Below, in pieces: positions 26,411-34,731 of a DNA stretch of 39,326 nt. The translations under genes were made by a program, and so were the position numbers. The DNA lies in assembly GCA_903820035.1 (NCBI GenBank), contig CAIJFT010000217.1:1-39326 (forward strand), in the 5' to 3' direction. Position 1 is the first letter of the stretch; each line of letters opens with the position of its first letter. This DNA is from an uncultured Opitutia bacterium. Its GTDB lineage: Bacteria > Verrucomicrobiota > Verrucomicrobiia > Opitutales > Opitutaceae. The notes under the pieces are model-generated. The model worked only from the letters and a program-made list of their open reading frames with translations, was not told where the DNA came from and did no database searches.

Positions 26411-27459
26411 AAATGGCAGTCCAAGGCACAGCCCGAAACCTCAGTGCCGTGGCGAGGGCGGTCGGCGTGTCGGCGATGACGGTCTCGCGCGTCCTGAGAA
26501 ATCATCCGCGGGTGGCCGCCGAAACCAGACGCCGGGTGCTGCTAGCGGCAAAAAAAATCGGCTACACCCCGGATCCCCACGTCGCCCGGCTGATGGCGGT
26601 TGTGCGGAGCTATCGCAGCCGGCGGGCCGAGGCGATCATCGCCTTGGTGCGGGACGCCACCGCGGGCGACGAGCTGCTCGACTCCGCCTATCACTACGTC
26701 GCGCTAAAGGACATCAACGCCCGGGCTGAGCTGCATGGATATCGCGCCGAAGAGTTCCGACTGAACCGCAAGACGATGTCGGTCGATCGGTTGGAGCGCA
26801 TCCTCGAGGCGCGGGGCATCGAGGGGCTGATTGTTTCGCCCCAGTCGTCCCACAGCATCGGTATGGAGCTCGACTATTCGCGCTTCGCCGCCGTCACCCT
26901 CGGATATGGGCTGGAACAGCCGGAGCTGCACCGCGCGAGCACCAACATGACCCGCGGCATCCTGCAGGTGACGGGCGAACTCGCCGCGCGCGGCTATCGT
27001 CGCATCGGCCTGGCGGTGACCCAGTGGATCGATGCCCGCTCGGATCACACCTACTCCGGCGCAATGCTGAATTACCAACGGAAAATCCCGCCCCGCGATC
27101 GCTTGCCCCTGTTGCTCTTCCCCCAGAACAACATCACCCATGACGAAAGAACTTTCTGCGCCTGGTTCAAACATCACCGCCCGGATGCCATCATTTCATT
27201 CGATACCTATGTGCCCGAGTGGCTGACCCGGAGGTTGAAATTGAAAATCCCCGACGACATCGGGGTGGTGGTGCATGACTGGCTAGAATGCCAAACGAAT
27301 TTCGCCGGCATCAACCACCGCCGGCCCCAAGTCGCCGCGGCCGCGGTGGATCTTCTGGCTACCATGTTGGTGCAGAACGAACGCGGCGTGCCACCGATCC
27401 CACGCCAAGTGCTGGTGTCTCCGGCCTGGGTTGACGGCCCCAGCATCCGCCCGCGCTGA
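26401..27459 (+). CDS. LacI-family transcriptional regulator
   Basis: 352 residues from ATG 26401 (alternative ATG 26413). N-terminal HTH with hinge: NLSAVARAVGVSAMTVSRVL, NHPRVAAETRRRVLLAAKKI, GYTPDP. The C-terminal periplasmic-binding-like domain (about 65-350) includes GIEGLIVSPQ, LAARGYRRIGLAVTQW, RPDAIISFDTY and VAAAAVDLLATML. The DNA recognition helix AMTVSRVL is canonical. It lies between a TonB receptor and the sugar-acid operons and overlaps a perfect palindrome at its own start, so autoregulation plus control of the divergent receptor and dgo operons is likely. Effector unknown; galactonate or a related acid is the simplest guess. Ribosome-binding site weak at both possible starts. 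Confidence 0.9.
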   Translation: MITQMAVQGTARNLSAVARAVGVSAMTVSRVLRNHPRVAAETRRRVLLAAKKIGYTPDPHVARLMAVVRSYRSRRAEAIIALVRDATAGDELLDSAYHYVALKDINARAELHGYRAEEFRLNRKTMSVDRLERILEARGIEGLIVSPQSSHSIGMELDYSRFAAVTLGYGLEQPELHRASTNMTRGILQVTGELAARGYRRIGLAVTQWIDARSDHTYSGAMLNYQRKIPPRDRLPLLLFPQNNITHDERTFCAWFKHHRPDAIISFDTYVPEWLTRRLKLKIPDDIGVVVHDWLECQTNFAGINHRRPQVAAAAVDLLATMLVQNERGVPPIPRQVLVSPAWVDGPSIRPR

Positions 27460-27473
27460 GTCTGCGCTCAGCG
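27454..27473. terminator. Hairpin over convergent stop codons
   Basis: CGCTGAG (27454-27460) and CTCAGCG (27467-27473) form a perfect 7-bp stem with a six-base loop. The hairpin covers both the stop of the LacI gene and the stop of the minus-strand gene, which converge here. No T-run follows on either strand, so bidirectional termination is plausible but not certain. Confidence 0.45.
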
Positions 27474-28346
27474 TGCCGCCGGCCCGCGGGTCGCGGAGGT
27501 CTCGGCTTTCACCAGCCGGCCCACGATAACCTCCCGCGCTTGCTTGCTCAGAGTGTAGAGTAACCCGGGCTCGCGCTGATCCCAGGAAAAGGCCTGCCCT
27601 TGGGCGCTCATGGGAATGGTCGCAATCCATTCCAAGGTCGGGCCGCCATCCGGTATCGCCAGCACATGAAGCGCGGGATCGTCGTGGCCGGTCACGTAGA
27701 GGTGTCCGCTCGGTCCGAACGCCCCACCGGAAATACTGAACCCTTGTCCCCCGAGTTTAGCGATCAAGCCGGCGGGGAAAACCCAGCCGCCAATCTGCCT
27801 CCATTCGTTGTCGAACTCAACCAGCCGCGTCCATTCGGGACCGCGACCGGGCTCGCCGCCTTGGCGACCGTAATGCACAAAGCAGGCGACCCAGCCAGCC
27901 TTGTAGCGGTCGATCCAAGTCAACGAGCCGTCGGTGCGGCCGAAACTGTGCGTGCCGATGTGCTTCATGGTGGCCGGATCCCAGCTCTCGACCGAACTTA
28001 TCATCGGCACACCCGGAAAATTCGAGTGCGCGCAATAGAGGACGCCGCGATACACGATGCCCGCGTTCAGATGGACGAGCGGCTGGCCCGCCTCGCATTC
28101 CCAGCCGGCCACGCGTTCGCCGGTGTCCTTACGATATTTACCTAGTTCATGGTTGGAGATTACATAAAGATAGTGGTCGTCGGCTGCGACGCCCTGCCGT
28201 GCCTCGGGCGCGGGGAAACGGCGGAGCTCGACGTATCTCCAATCGCCGGCGGACGGGCCCGGGGGCACGGCCGCGGCGGTTGGTTCACCCGCGAAACCCA
28301 CGGCCGCTAGCAGGAGGAATACGGGAATCCTCAAGGATAATTTCAT
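27468..28346 (-). CDS. Secreted propeller-like protein of unknown function
   Basis: 292 residues when started at the ATG at 28346, which gives a clear signal peptide (MKLSLRIPVFLLLAAVGFA); the frame is open seven codons further. Repeated motifs (GVAADDHYLYVISNHELGKY, LNAGIVYRGVLYCAHSNFPG, SVESWDPATMKHIGTHSFG, AFGPSGHLYVTGHDDP, AFSWDQREPGLLYTL) look like blades of a beta-propeller. Similar proteins in Planctomycetes and Verrucomicrobia are hypothetical or named cycloisomerase without proof. Last gene of a minus-strand operon with a YhcH-like protein and two transporters, so a periplasmic step on the same sugar acid (binding, lactone hydrolysis or isomerisation) is possible. Confidence 0.75.
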   Translation of the reverse strand: MKLSLRIPVFLLLAAVGFAGEPTAAAVPPGPSAGDWRYVELRRFPAPEARQGVAADDHYLYVISNHELGKYRKDTGERVAGWECEAGQPLVHLNAGIVYRGVLYCAHSNFPGVPMISSVESWDPATMKHIGTHSFGRTDGSLTWIDRYKAGWVACFVHYGRQGGEPGRGPEWTRLVEFDNEWRQIGGWVFPAGLIAKLGGQGFSISGGAFGPSGHLYVTGHDDPALHVLAIPDGGPTLEWIATIPMSAQGQAFSWDQREPGLLYTLSKQAREVIVGRLVKAETSATRGPAAR

Positions 28347-28382
28347 GGGAGTCAGGAGTGATGGCATACGCGGAAAATCATT

Positions 28383-29726
28383 TTATTCGCTGGGCTTCAC
28401 GTTCCAGGCAGTCGCGGCCAGCACCACGGAAAGCCCCGAGGCTGCGATCCAGAAGTAAAACGCGGGGGCAAAGTCGTAAACCGCCTTGCCCGCCACCATG
28501 GTCTTGTGGCTGTCGAGGAGAAAGCCGCTGACCCAATCCTGGGTTCCTGCGCCCACATAGGCAAACATACCAATAAGCCCCTTGACTGTGCCGGCGGCGG
28601 CCTTGGGCATGACATCCACGGCGATCAGGCCGGCGAGGAACACAATCAGCCCCCCGACTCCGAACCCGAAGAGGCCCATGGCCACCACATCAAGCCAGCG
28701 GTGGCCGGGTGGCGTTACAAAAAGCAACACCATGCCGCCCGTTTGGAGCACCCCGTAGAGGAGCGTCGGCAGATTGCGGCGCGAGCCGAAGAATTTATCT
28801 GACATCCAGCCTGAGGCAGCCGCACCGATGAATCCCATCACGGGATAGGCTCCCATGACAAATCCGGCCTCGGTCAGCGGATAATGCTTGGTCTCCTGGA
28901 GAAAGAGGATGGCCCAGTTGTTGATGGCGTAGCGGGCGACATACATGAACGCGCAACTGAGCGCGAGGATCCAGACCCATGGACTGCGGAACACCCGTTT
29001 CTGCAAGACGGTCGTGCTTTCGGTGGGCGGCGGGCCGGCCGAGTGATCGTTCCGGTAGTCTGCCACATGCGGCAGTCCATAGGTCTGCGGACGATCTCCG
29101 AGCGTTTGATAAAGCACGAGCGCGACTACCGTACAAATCAGGCCCGGACCGACGAAACCCGCTCGCCAGCCGAAATGACCGACTAGCCACGCCACGAAGA
29201 TGAACGTCATGCCCTCGCCGAGGTTGTGCGCTCCCGCCCAGATGCCGTAGCGCGTGCCGCGCTCCTTGTTGCTGAACCACTGGCAAATTGAAACGACGCT
29301 TGGCGCGGAGCCGATGGATTGAAACCAACCATTGAGACCCCACAGAATGACAAAACCCACGAACAGGTGAGTGAAACCGAAGGCGATATTGAGCAAGGCG
29401 GACAGAAGAAGCGCCCACGACATAAAGCGCCGGATATTCGCGTGGTCCGAGCACATGCCGTTGACGAATTTGCCGAGGGCATAGACGTAAAGCATCACGG
29501 AGCCTACGATCCCCATCTGGAAAGTCGTCATCACCCCCTCGTCAAGCAGCGGCTTCTTGGTGACGGCCAGCCCGAGCCTGCAGGTGTAGAAAAAGGCGTA
29601 GCCGGCGATTAAGGAAAGCCAGATGCTCCAGCGCTTCCGCAAATAGAGCCGATGAATTGCGACTGGATCTGAGAGCAGCGGACGAGCCGGGCCGGTTTTG
29701 AAATAGCTGAGCAGGGAGTTGACCAC
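28383..29726 (-). CDS. MFS transporter, OPA (GlpT/UhpT-like) family
   Basis: 447 residues using the GTG at 29726; the frame extends to an ATG at 29786 but that would overlap the upstream gene and add non-homologous residues. Twelve membrane helices are readable (IWLSLIAGYAFFYTCRLGLA at the start; FYFWIAASGLSVVLAATAW at the end). Family marks include YTCRLGLAVTKKPLL, LGKFVNGMCSD, WFSNKERGTRYGIWAGAHN and SDKFFGSRRNLP, as in organophosphate:phosphate antiporters. Family members import phosphorylated or anionic sugars. It follows an ACS-family transporter gene by about 20 bases in the same operon; two transporters could serve a sugar acid and its phosphorylated or lactone form. Confidence 0.85.
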   Translation of the reverse strand: MVNSLLSYFKTGPARPLLSDPVAIHRLYLRKRWSIWLSLIAGYAFFYTCRLGLAVTKKPLLDEGVMTTFQMGIVGSVMLYVYALGKFVNGMCSDHANIRRFMSWALLLSALLNIAFGFTHLFVGFVILWGLNGWFQSIGSAPSVVSICQWFSNKERGTRYGIWAGAHNLGEGMTFIFVAWLVGHFGWRAGFVGPGLICTVVALVLYQTLGDRPQTYGLPHVADYRNDHSAGPPPTESTTVLQKRVFRSPWVWILALSCAFMYVARYAINNWAILFLQETKHYPLTEAGFVMGAYPVMGFIGAAASGWMSDKFFGSRRNLPTLLYGVLQTGGMVLLFVTPPGHRWLDVVAMGLFGFGVGGLIVFLAGLIAVDVMPKAAAGTVKGLIGMFAYVGAGTQDWVSGFLLDSHKTMVAGKAVYDFAPAFYFWIAASGLSVVLAATAWNVKPSE

Positions 29727-29746
29727 AAAAACGGGTGCCGGACGGA

Positions 29747-31057
29747 TCAAACCGTGGGAATGACAGCATCGGGCGGGGCGGCGCATTTACGCGCCAAGGA
29801 AAGCCCCAGCCATCCGCCCATGATGAGCGCTCCGGCGACCAACAGCAGACTGTAGTCATAGTTGCCCGTCCGATCTTTGATATAGCCCATGAGCGGCGGC
29901 AGTCCGACCCCGGCGATATTGGCCACCGCATTGATCAGGGCAATCGCGCCTGCGGCAGCGGCCCCGCCAGCGAGATACTCGGTCGTCACGGCCCAGAACA
30001 CGGGTGTGATCGCCCAGTTTAATCCGACCGCCACCAACAGCAGCAAATAGGTGACCGCGACATTGCCGACGCAAATGCTGGCGACCAGCAGTGCGCCGGA
30101 AGCCAGCAGTGGCAGGCCCAGATGCAGTCGGCGTTCATGCCGCGCGTCGGAATGGCGGCTGTTCAAATACATCAGCACACAGGCCAGCAGAAAAGGCAGG
30201 GCGGAAAGCAGACTGACGATGAAATTAGATTCGCCCGAAAGGCGCTTAAGAATCTGCGGCAAAAACAACGTCACGCCAATCGTGCCGAAGGCCTGCAACA
30301 GCCAGAACAAACCAAGCAGCCACACGGTGCCATCGGAAAACGCCCGCTGCCAGCCTGCCGCATGTCCTCGCGGCGCACGGTCCGACTCGTCGTTCATGGT
30401 CTTGGCCAGCCATTCGCGCTGCGCAGTCGAAAGCCATTTGGCGTCGTGCACGCCGTCGGGGAGATATTTCAGCACGACAAATCCGAGCACGATCGCGGGC
30501 ACTCCCTCGACAAAATAGAGCCATCGCCAGCCGGAGAATCCGAGAATCCCGTGCATGTTGAGCAAGGCGCCGGACAGGGGCAGTCCAATCACTGAAGCCA
30601 GCGCCGCCGCGATATAGAAAAAGGACACGGCGCGAGCACGGTTGCTGGAAGGAAACCAGCGACTGAGGTAATAAATGATGCCGGGCGTGAAGCCCGCTTC
30701 CGCCATCCCGAGCAGCAGACGCATCCCATACAGTTGTCCGGACGTTTGGATGAAGGCCATGCCGCAAGCCACTAATCCCCACGTCACCATGATGCGCGCA
30801 ATCCAGCGCCGCGCGCCGACCCGTGCGAGGATCACGTTACTAGGAACCTCAAAAATGATGTAGGTGACGTAGAATAGGCCGGCGCCCAAGCCATACATGC
30901 TGCCGGTCAGCCCAAGCTCGGCGTTCATTTGCAATGCCGCCACGGAGATGTTGGCTCGATCGATGTAAGCTATCAGATAGAGCAGCATCAAAAACGGGAT
31001 CAGCCGTCTGGTGATGAGATTGATGGTCTCCTTCTTGAATGCCGGTGTTACGCTCAT
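29747..31057 (-). CDS. MFS transporter, ACS family (sugar-acid/tartrate-like)
   Basis: 436 residues, start ATG 31057. N-terminal RRLIPFLMLLYLIAYIDRAN and SVAALQMNAELGLTGSMYGL, the GVRK-type loop ARVGARRW, GMAEAGFTPGIIYYLSRWFP, and SGWRWLYFVEGVPAIVLG are signature phrases of the anion:cation symporter family, which includes D-galactonate, tartrate and phthalate/rhizopine transporters. Twelve helices are readable. Position next to a galactonate operon makes a hexonate such as D-galactonate a likely substrate. Stop lies 20 bases before the chosen start of the next MFS gene. Confidence 0.88.
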   Translation of the reverse strand: MSVTPAFKKETINLITRRLIPFLMLLYLIAYIDRANISVAALQMNAELGLTGSMYGLGAGLFYVTYIIFEVPSNVILARVGARRWIARIMVTWGLVACGMAFIQTSGQLYGMRLLLGMAEAGFTPGIIYYLSRWFPSSNRARAVSFFYIAAALASVIGLPLSGALLNMHGILGFSGWRWLYFVEGVPAIVLGFVVLKYLPDGVHDAKWLSTAQREWLAKTMNDESDRAPRGHAAGWQRAFSDGTVWLLGLFWLLQAFGTIGVTLFLPQILKRLSGESNFIVSLLSALPFLLACVLMYLNSRHSDARHERRLHLGLPLLASGALLVASICVGNVAVTYLLLLVAVGLNWAITPVFWAVTTEYLAGGAAAAGAIALINAVANIAGVGLPPLMGYIKDRTGNYDYSLLLVAGALIMGGWLGLSLARKCAAPPDAVIPTV

Positions 31058-31169
31058 CGAGTGTTTCCCTGCGCCGACGCCACTCGCCTAGGCCTCCCAC
31101 GCGAACCCCTGGCGTTAGCACGGCTGATCTGACGTAGGCGCCACGGAGAGTTCGCTTCACCGAAGCTCG

Positions 31170-31646
31170 TCATGGCGCAGCGAATAAATCTACCGGGATT
31201 TTGAAGACCAATTTGAAAACACTCTCGAAACCTTCGGTCCGGATTTTAGGCCGGTGCGCGTCTACCGGGGTGAAGATCGAAAAACAACCGGCGGCCTTGA
31301 TAACGCGGCCGAAGGCGGGCCCGGGATGATGAAAAAGCAGATCCTTTTCCGCATCGTAGTCGCCGTCCTTGGTCAGGGTGCCGCGAGGAGCCCAGTCGAT
31401 GACTTCGGCACCGGCCAGGGTGTATTGCAGATCAACGTATTGGCGGTGCGTTTCAAAGCGCGACGCTGCGGCGTCGCCCGTGGCGTACCGCATCACAAGA
31501 GCGTACATGCCGTCTCCTTCCAAGGCGTAGCGCCCTTCCTTGGGATCGATTGGCAGGTTTCGGATCCACGCGACCGAGCGTGAAACGGCTTCGCCCAGCG
31601 AACCCAATCCCATGGCTTCAAAATCGTCGAGTGTTCCGTAAATCAT
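31170..31646 (-). CDS. YhcH/YjgK/YiaL family protein (DUF386)
   Basis: 158 residues from the ATG at 31646, preceded by GAGGGA at good spacing; a longer frame to 31724 lacks homology. Core motifs: IYGTLDDFEAMG, IDPKEGRYALEGDGMYALV, FETHRQYVDLQYTLAGAEVI, PGPAFGRVIKAAGCFSIFTP, DAHRPKI, VFKLVFKIPV. The family is a cupin-like fold encoded in operons for sugar acids and sialic acid (E. coli YiaL, YhcH); a sugar-isomerase or lactonase-type role has been proposed but the reaction is not settled. It leads the transporter operon on the minus strand here. Confidence 0.9.
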   Translation of the reverse strand: MIYGTLDDFEAMGLGSLGEAVSRSVAWIRNLPIDPKEGRYALEGDGMYALVMRYATGDAAASRFETHRQYVDLQYTLAGAEVIDWAPRGTLTKDGDYDAEKDLLFHHPGPAFGRVIKAAGCFSIFTPVDAHRPKIRTEGFESVFKLVFKIPVDLFAAP

Positions 31647-31659
31647 AAATCGTCCCTCA

Positions 31660-32214
31660 TCACCTAACATCCACCGATACCCGTCGTGAATCACCCGCTT
31701 CAGGATGAAACGGTTCCTGCTCACTCCTGCCGGCGGCGTCCGCGCCGGCCTTCCAGGTAAGATGAACCCGCCGCCGGTCCGGCCAGCTTACGAGAAGCAA
31801 CCTGGCGCGACGTGGTACGATGCCCTCCGGGTTTTCCAAATAGATTAGCCGGCGCTGGCTCACTTGCCTGGCCGACAGCCCCTCCAATCGCTTCTCAGCG
31901 GAAGTGGAAACCTGCCTGACTCTCCCCAACCCACCAATGGGGTCATGCAGCACCGTGCCGTGCGCCATGATCCCGCCGGAGGCCCAAGGCATGGCAGGTT
32001 CGAGCAGGGGGTTTTTCAGATCAGGCGTGCCTTGCTCTCCCTGCCAGGACACCCGTTGTAGGGATTCGAAGTCATCGGGCATCAACGGCGGCGCGCGGGG
32101 AGCGGAGACACCGGTTCCAGGATGAACATCGGCCTGAGACGACACCTCCGCCAAATCGAAAGTCGCGCGATAAAACATTCCGGGCCCCACTCCGTCGGAG
32201 CATCGATCAATCAT
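31660..32214 (-). pseudogene. Truncated glycosidase-like gene (five-bladed propeller family) remnant
   Basis: The minus frame opens with MFYRATFDLAEV and contains RVSWQGEQGTPDLKNPLLEP, MPWASGGIMAHGTVLHDP, VSTSAEKRLEGLSARQVSQ, RRLIYLENPEGI. These resemble the first 120-150 residues of GH32/GH43-like secreted proteins in Planctomycetes and Verrucomicrobia (NPLLEPDKPWE..G.MAYGSVL.DP), which are normally over 450 residues. Here the frame ends after about 184 residues, and its last part overlaps the region upstream of the YhcH gene. Either a decayed head gene of the operon or a truncated remnant after a deletion. Identification is by motif resemblance only. Confidence 0.5.
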
Positions 32215-32327
32215 GAAGCGAAAGCCTCACGATGAAGAAAGAAACTTTTTTGTGGGCTCGACTCAAGGTCAGTGGGGTTGGGCGCAAACTTAGGCATCAC
32301 TACCACTGCCACGCAAAGGTGATTCCA

Positions 32328-32341
32328 TGTTATGATACCTC
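32328..32341. promoter_or_regulatory. Candidate LacI operator near minus-strand operon
   Basis: TGTTATGATACCTC differs from the site at the lacI start (26397) at one of 14 positions. It lies in the 404-bp divergent region (32215-32618), about 115 bases upstream of the glycosidase-like remnant and the transporter operon. Inferred operator, untested. Confidence 0.5.
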
Positions 32342-32482
32342 CCGAGCCACGTAATCAGCCGTCAGACCGCGGCGGACGGATTCACAAAGGGCAGCACCCC
32401 AGATCAAACGGTGACACGCTGTCCCCGCCAAAAATCCAGGATCTCGACCACCGCATCGCGCTCGGGCGAAAGAGGTTATTGG

Positions 32483-32496
32483 TGTTAGCATAACGC
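32483..32496. promoter_or_regulatory. Candidate LacI operator near dgo operon
   Basis: TGTTAGCATAACGC matches the lacI-start site at 11 of 14 positions and keeps the palindromic half-sites GTTA and TAAC. It lies about 120 bases upstream of the first gene of the plus-strand sugar-acid operon, and about 150 bases from the site at 32328, a spacing compatible with one repressor tetramer or two dimers spanning the divergent promoter. Inferred, untested. The rest of the divergent region shows nothing else clear. Confidence 0.45.
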
Positions 32497-32618
32497 AGTG
32501 TGAAGATTGCGCCACGGCGAACGGCTGCGGCAACGTGGACGCCACAGCCCGCGACCACCCATCCGACGCGATCGCCGCGCCGGGGCCTGCGTTTTCGCGG
32601 CGATGCCACTCCCTTTCC

Positions 32619-33602
32619 ATGGTTTCCAGAAAATTGCCCCTTGTTCTCATCACCAATGCCGTGCCGCCCGCAGTGTTGGCCCCCCTCGAAGGCCTCGCGC
32701 GCGTGGTGACGGGACCGGCGAGTGGCCATTTGATGTCCCGCGCCGAAGTGTTGCAGCTCGCACCCGATCTGGACGGCATCATCAACCAAACCGAATTGCG
32801 CGTGGACCTGGAACTGCTTGAGCGCGCGCCGAATCTGAAGATCGTCGCCAACGTCGCGATTGGGGCGGATAACCTCGACCTGCAGTTGATGGCACACCAT
32901 GGCGTCTTTGCGACCAACGTCCCCCACGCTTTTGTTGACGCCACCGCCGACTTCACACTTGGCATGATTCTCGCGATCGCGCGACGTATCGTCGAAGCGG
33001 ATCATTACGTGCGCTCGGGTGCGTGGAACAACTTTCAACCGGGAGTATGGGACGGGGCGCTGCTCAGGAACAAGACGCTGGGTATCATTGGCTATGGCGC
33101 CATCGGCCGAGCGGTCGGCCACAGGGCGGGCGCGTTTGGCATGCGGGTCTTGCATCACCGACGCACGCCTTGCGAAAGTCCGGAATATTCCTCCCTAGAT
33201 CGTTTGCTGCGTGAGTCAGACTTTGTGTCGCTGCATACCCCGCTCAACGCCGATTCCCACCGCTTGATCGATGCCAGGCGACTGGGGCAAATGAAGCCCG
33301 GAGCCTATCTCATCAATGCCGCCCGTGGGCGCGTCGTCGATGAGCAGGCCTTGGTCGACGCCTTGCGCTCCGGACGTCTGGCTGGAGCCGCGCTGGATGT
33401 CTTCGAAAACGAACCGCAGGTTCATCCCGAGTTGAAAAACATGAGCAACGTTATCCTCACGCCGCATATCGGCGGCGGCACGCTTGAAAGCCGCCACGAC
33501 GCGCGCTACTTTTGCGTCGAGAACGTCGCCCGCGTGCTCTCCGGCCAGCGCCCCCATGCCCTGCTCAATGCCCCTTTGCCCAAACCAATTACCCTCGCGT
33601 GA
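32619..33602 (+). CDS. D-isomer-specific 2-hydroxyacid dehydrogenase
   Basis: 327 residues from ATG 32619. NAD-binding motif GYGAIGRAVG in the Rossmann domain, substrate-side VANVAIGADNLDL, catalytic Arg region NAARGRVVDEQALV, Glu in DVFENEP and His in LTPHIGG: the glyoxylate/hydroxypyruvate reductase-like branch of the family. Expected reaction: NAD(P)H-dependent reduction of a 2-keto acid to a D-2-hydroxy acid. Its stop overlaps the GTG of dgoD (GTGA), so it is translationally coupled to galactonate catabolism; this enzyme is not part of the E. coli dgo operon and its physiological substrate here is open. Confidence 0.9.
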   Translation: MVSRKLPLVLITNAVPPAVLAPLEGLARVVTGPASGHLMSRAEVLQLAPDLDGIINQTELRVDLELLERAPNLKIVANVAIGADNLDLQLMAHHGVFATNVPHAFVDATADFTLGMILAIARRIVEADHYVRSGAWNNFQPGVWDGALLRNKTLGIIGYGAIGRAVGHRAGAFGMRVLHHRRTPCESPEYSSLDRLLRESDFVSLHTPLNADSHRLIDARRLGQMKPGAYLINAARGRVVDEQALVDALRSGRLAGAALDVFENEPQVHPELKNMSNVILTPHIGGGTLESRHDARYFCVENVARVLSGQRPHALLNAPLPKPITLA

Positions 33603-34717
33603 AAATTTCGCGGCTTGAAACCATTCATGTGCGGCCGCGCTGGCTGTTGCTGCGGATGCACACCGACTCCGGCTTGGTGGGCTGGGGAGAGGCCACGCTT
33701 GAGGGTCGCTCCCTCACGGTGGAGACGATGATTCAGGAAATGAGCCGCTGGCTCATCGGTCAGGACCCGCGGCGCATCGAGCACATCTGGCAGCACTTGC
33801 ATCGGGGCGCATTCTATCGGGGCGGCCCCGTCCATTGCTCCGCGCTGTCAGGCATCGATATGGCCCTGTGGGATATCCTGGGTAAACATCTCGGAACTCC
33901 CGTGCATCAGTTACTCGGAGGTCGCGTGCGGGATCGCATCCGGGTCTACGCCTGGACCGAGGCCGGCACGGGCGACGATTATGTGAACTCCGTGCGGGAT
34001 CTGCGCGACAAGCGCGGGCTGACTGCCTTCAAATACAACGCCACGGGAATGATGCGCCCGCTCTCCACGACGGCCGCCCTCCAGACCGCGGTCGATCGTC
34101 TCGGCGCCCTGCGCAAGATCGCCGGACCGGAGGTGGATATTGCCGCGGATTTTCACGGCCGGCTGACTTTCCCGGACGCCAAACGTCTGGCCAAACTGCT
34201 GGAGCCGCACCAGCCGATGTTCATCGAAGAACCGATTCTGCCGGGCGATGCCGACGGCCTGCGGGAAATAGCGGAGTCCACCTGCATTCCGATCGCGGCC
34301 GGCGAACGCCTCTTCACGCGCTGGCAGTTTCAGGAGCTGATTGAAAAACGCGCGGTTCGCATCGTGCAGCCTGACCTTGCCCATGCCGGTGGCATTTCCG
34401 AGGTTCGCCGCATCGCGGCCATGGCCGAATCGCGCGACATCCTGCTCGCCCCCCATTGCCCGCTCAGCCCTGTGGCGCTCGCCGCCAGTCTGCAAATTGA
34501 TGCGGCCTGCCCGAACTTCTTCATCCAGGAACATGTGACGCTCGGTGAAACCCTGCTCACGGAGCCGTTTGTGGTCGAGGCGGGCCACATTAAGGTCCCG
34601 GAGCGCCCCGGCCTCGGCATCGAAATCGATGAGGGCAAACTCGTCGGTCAAAAATTCGACGGCATCTGGGACAATCCCCGCTTTACGGCCGAGGACGGCA
34701 GCTTCGCTGAATGGTGA
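33599..34717 (+). CDS. dgoD: D-galactonate dehydratase
   Basis: 372 residues; GTG start 33599 overlaps the previous stop. Enolase superfamily, galactonate dehydratase branch: Asp184 and His186 in DFHGR, Glu210 and Glu211 in FIEEP, Glu236 in AAGERLF, His286 in LAPHCPLSP, each one residue offset from the catalytic numbering of E. coli DgoD; the C-terminal PGLGIEIDEGK also matches. Reaction: D-galactonate to 2-dehydro-3-deoxy-D-galactonate and water, Mg-dependent, in the cytoplasm. Followed 14 bases on by the matching kinase and then the aldolase, which strongly supports the assignment. Confidence 0.93.
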   Translation: MKISRLETIHVRPRWLLLRMHTDSGLVGWGEATLEGRSLTVETMIQEMSRWLIGQDPRRIEHIWQHLHRGAFYRGGPVHCSALSGIDMALWDILGKHLGTPVHQLLGGRVRDRIRVYAWTEAGTGDDYVNSVRDLRDKRGLTAFKYNATGMMRPLSTTAALQTAVDRLGALRKIAGPEVDIAADFHGRLTFPDAKRLAKLLEPHQPMFIEEPILPGDADGLREIAESTCIPIAAGERLFTRWQFQELIEKRAVRIVQPDLAHAGGISEVRRIAAMAESRDILLAPHCPLSPVALAASLQIDAACPNFFIQEHVTLGETLLTEPFVVEAGHIKVPERPGLGIEIDEGKLVGQKFDGIWDNPRFTAEDGSFAEW

Positions 34718-34731
34718 GACGCTGAATTTCC

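Noticed and set aside
32382-33158. Minus-strand open frame over the divergent promoter and dehydrogenase
   Set aside because: Overlaps a well-supported plus-strand dehydrogenase and has no family features.
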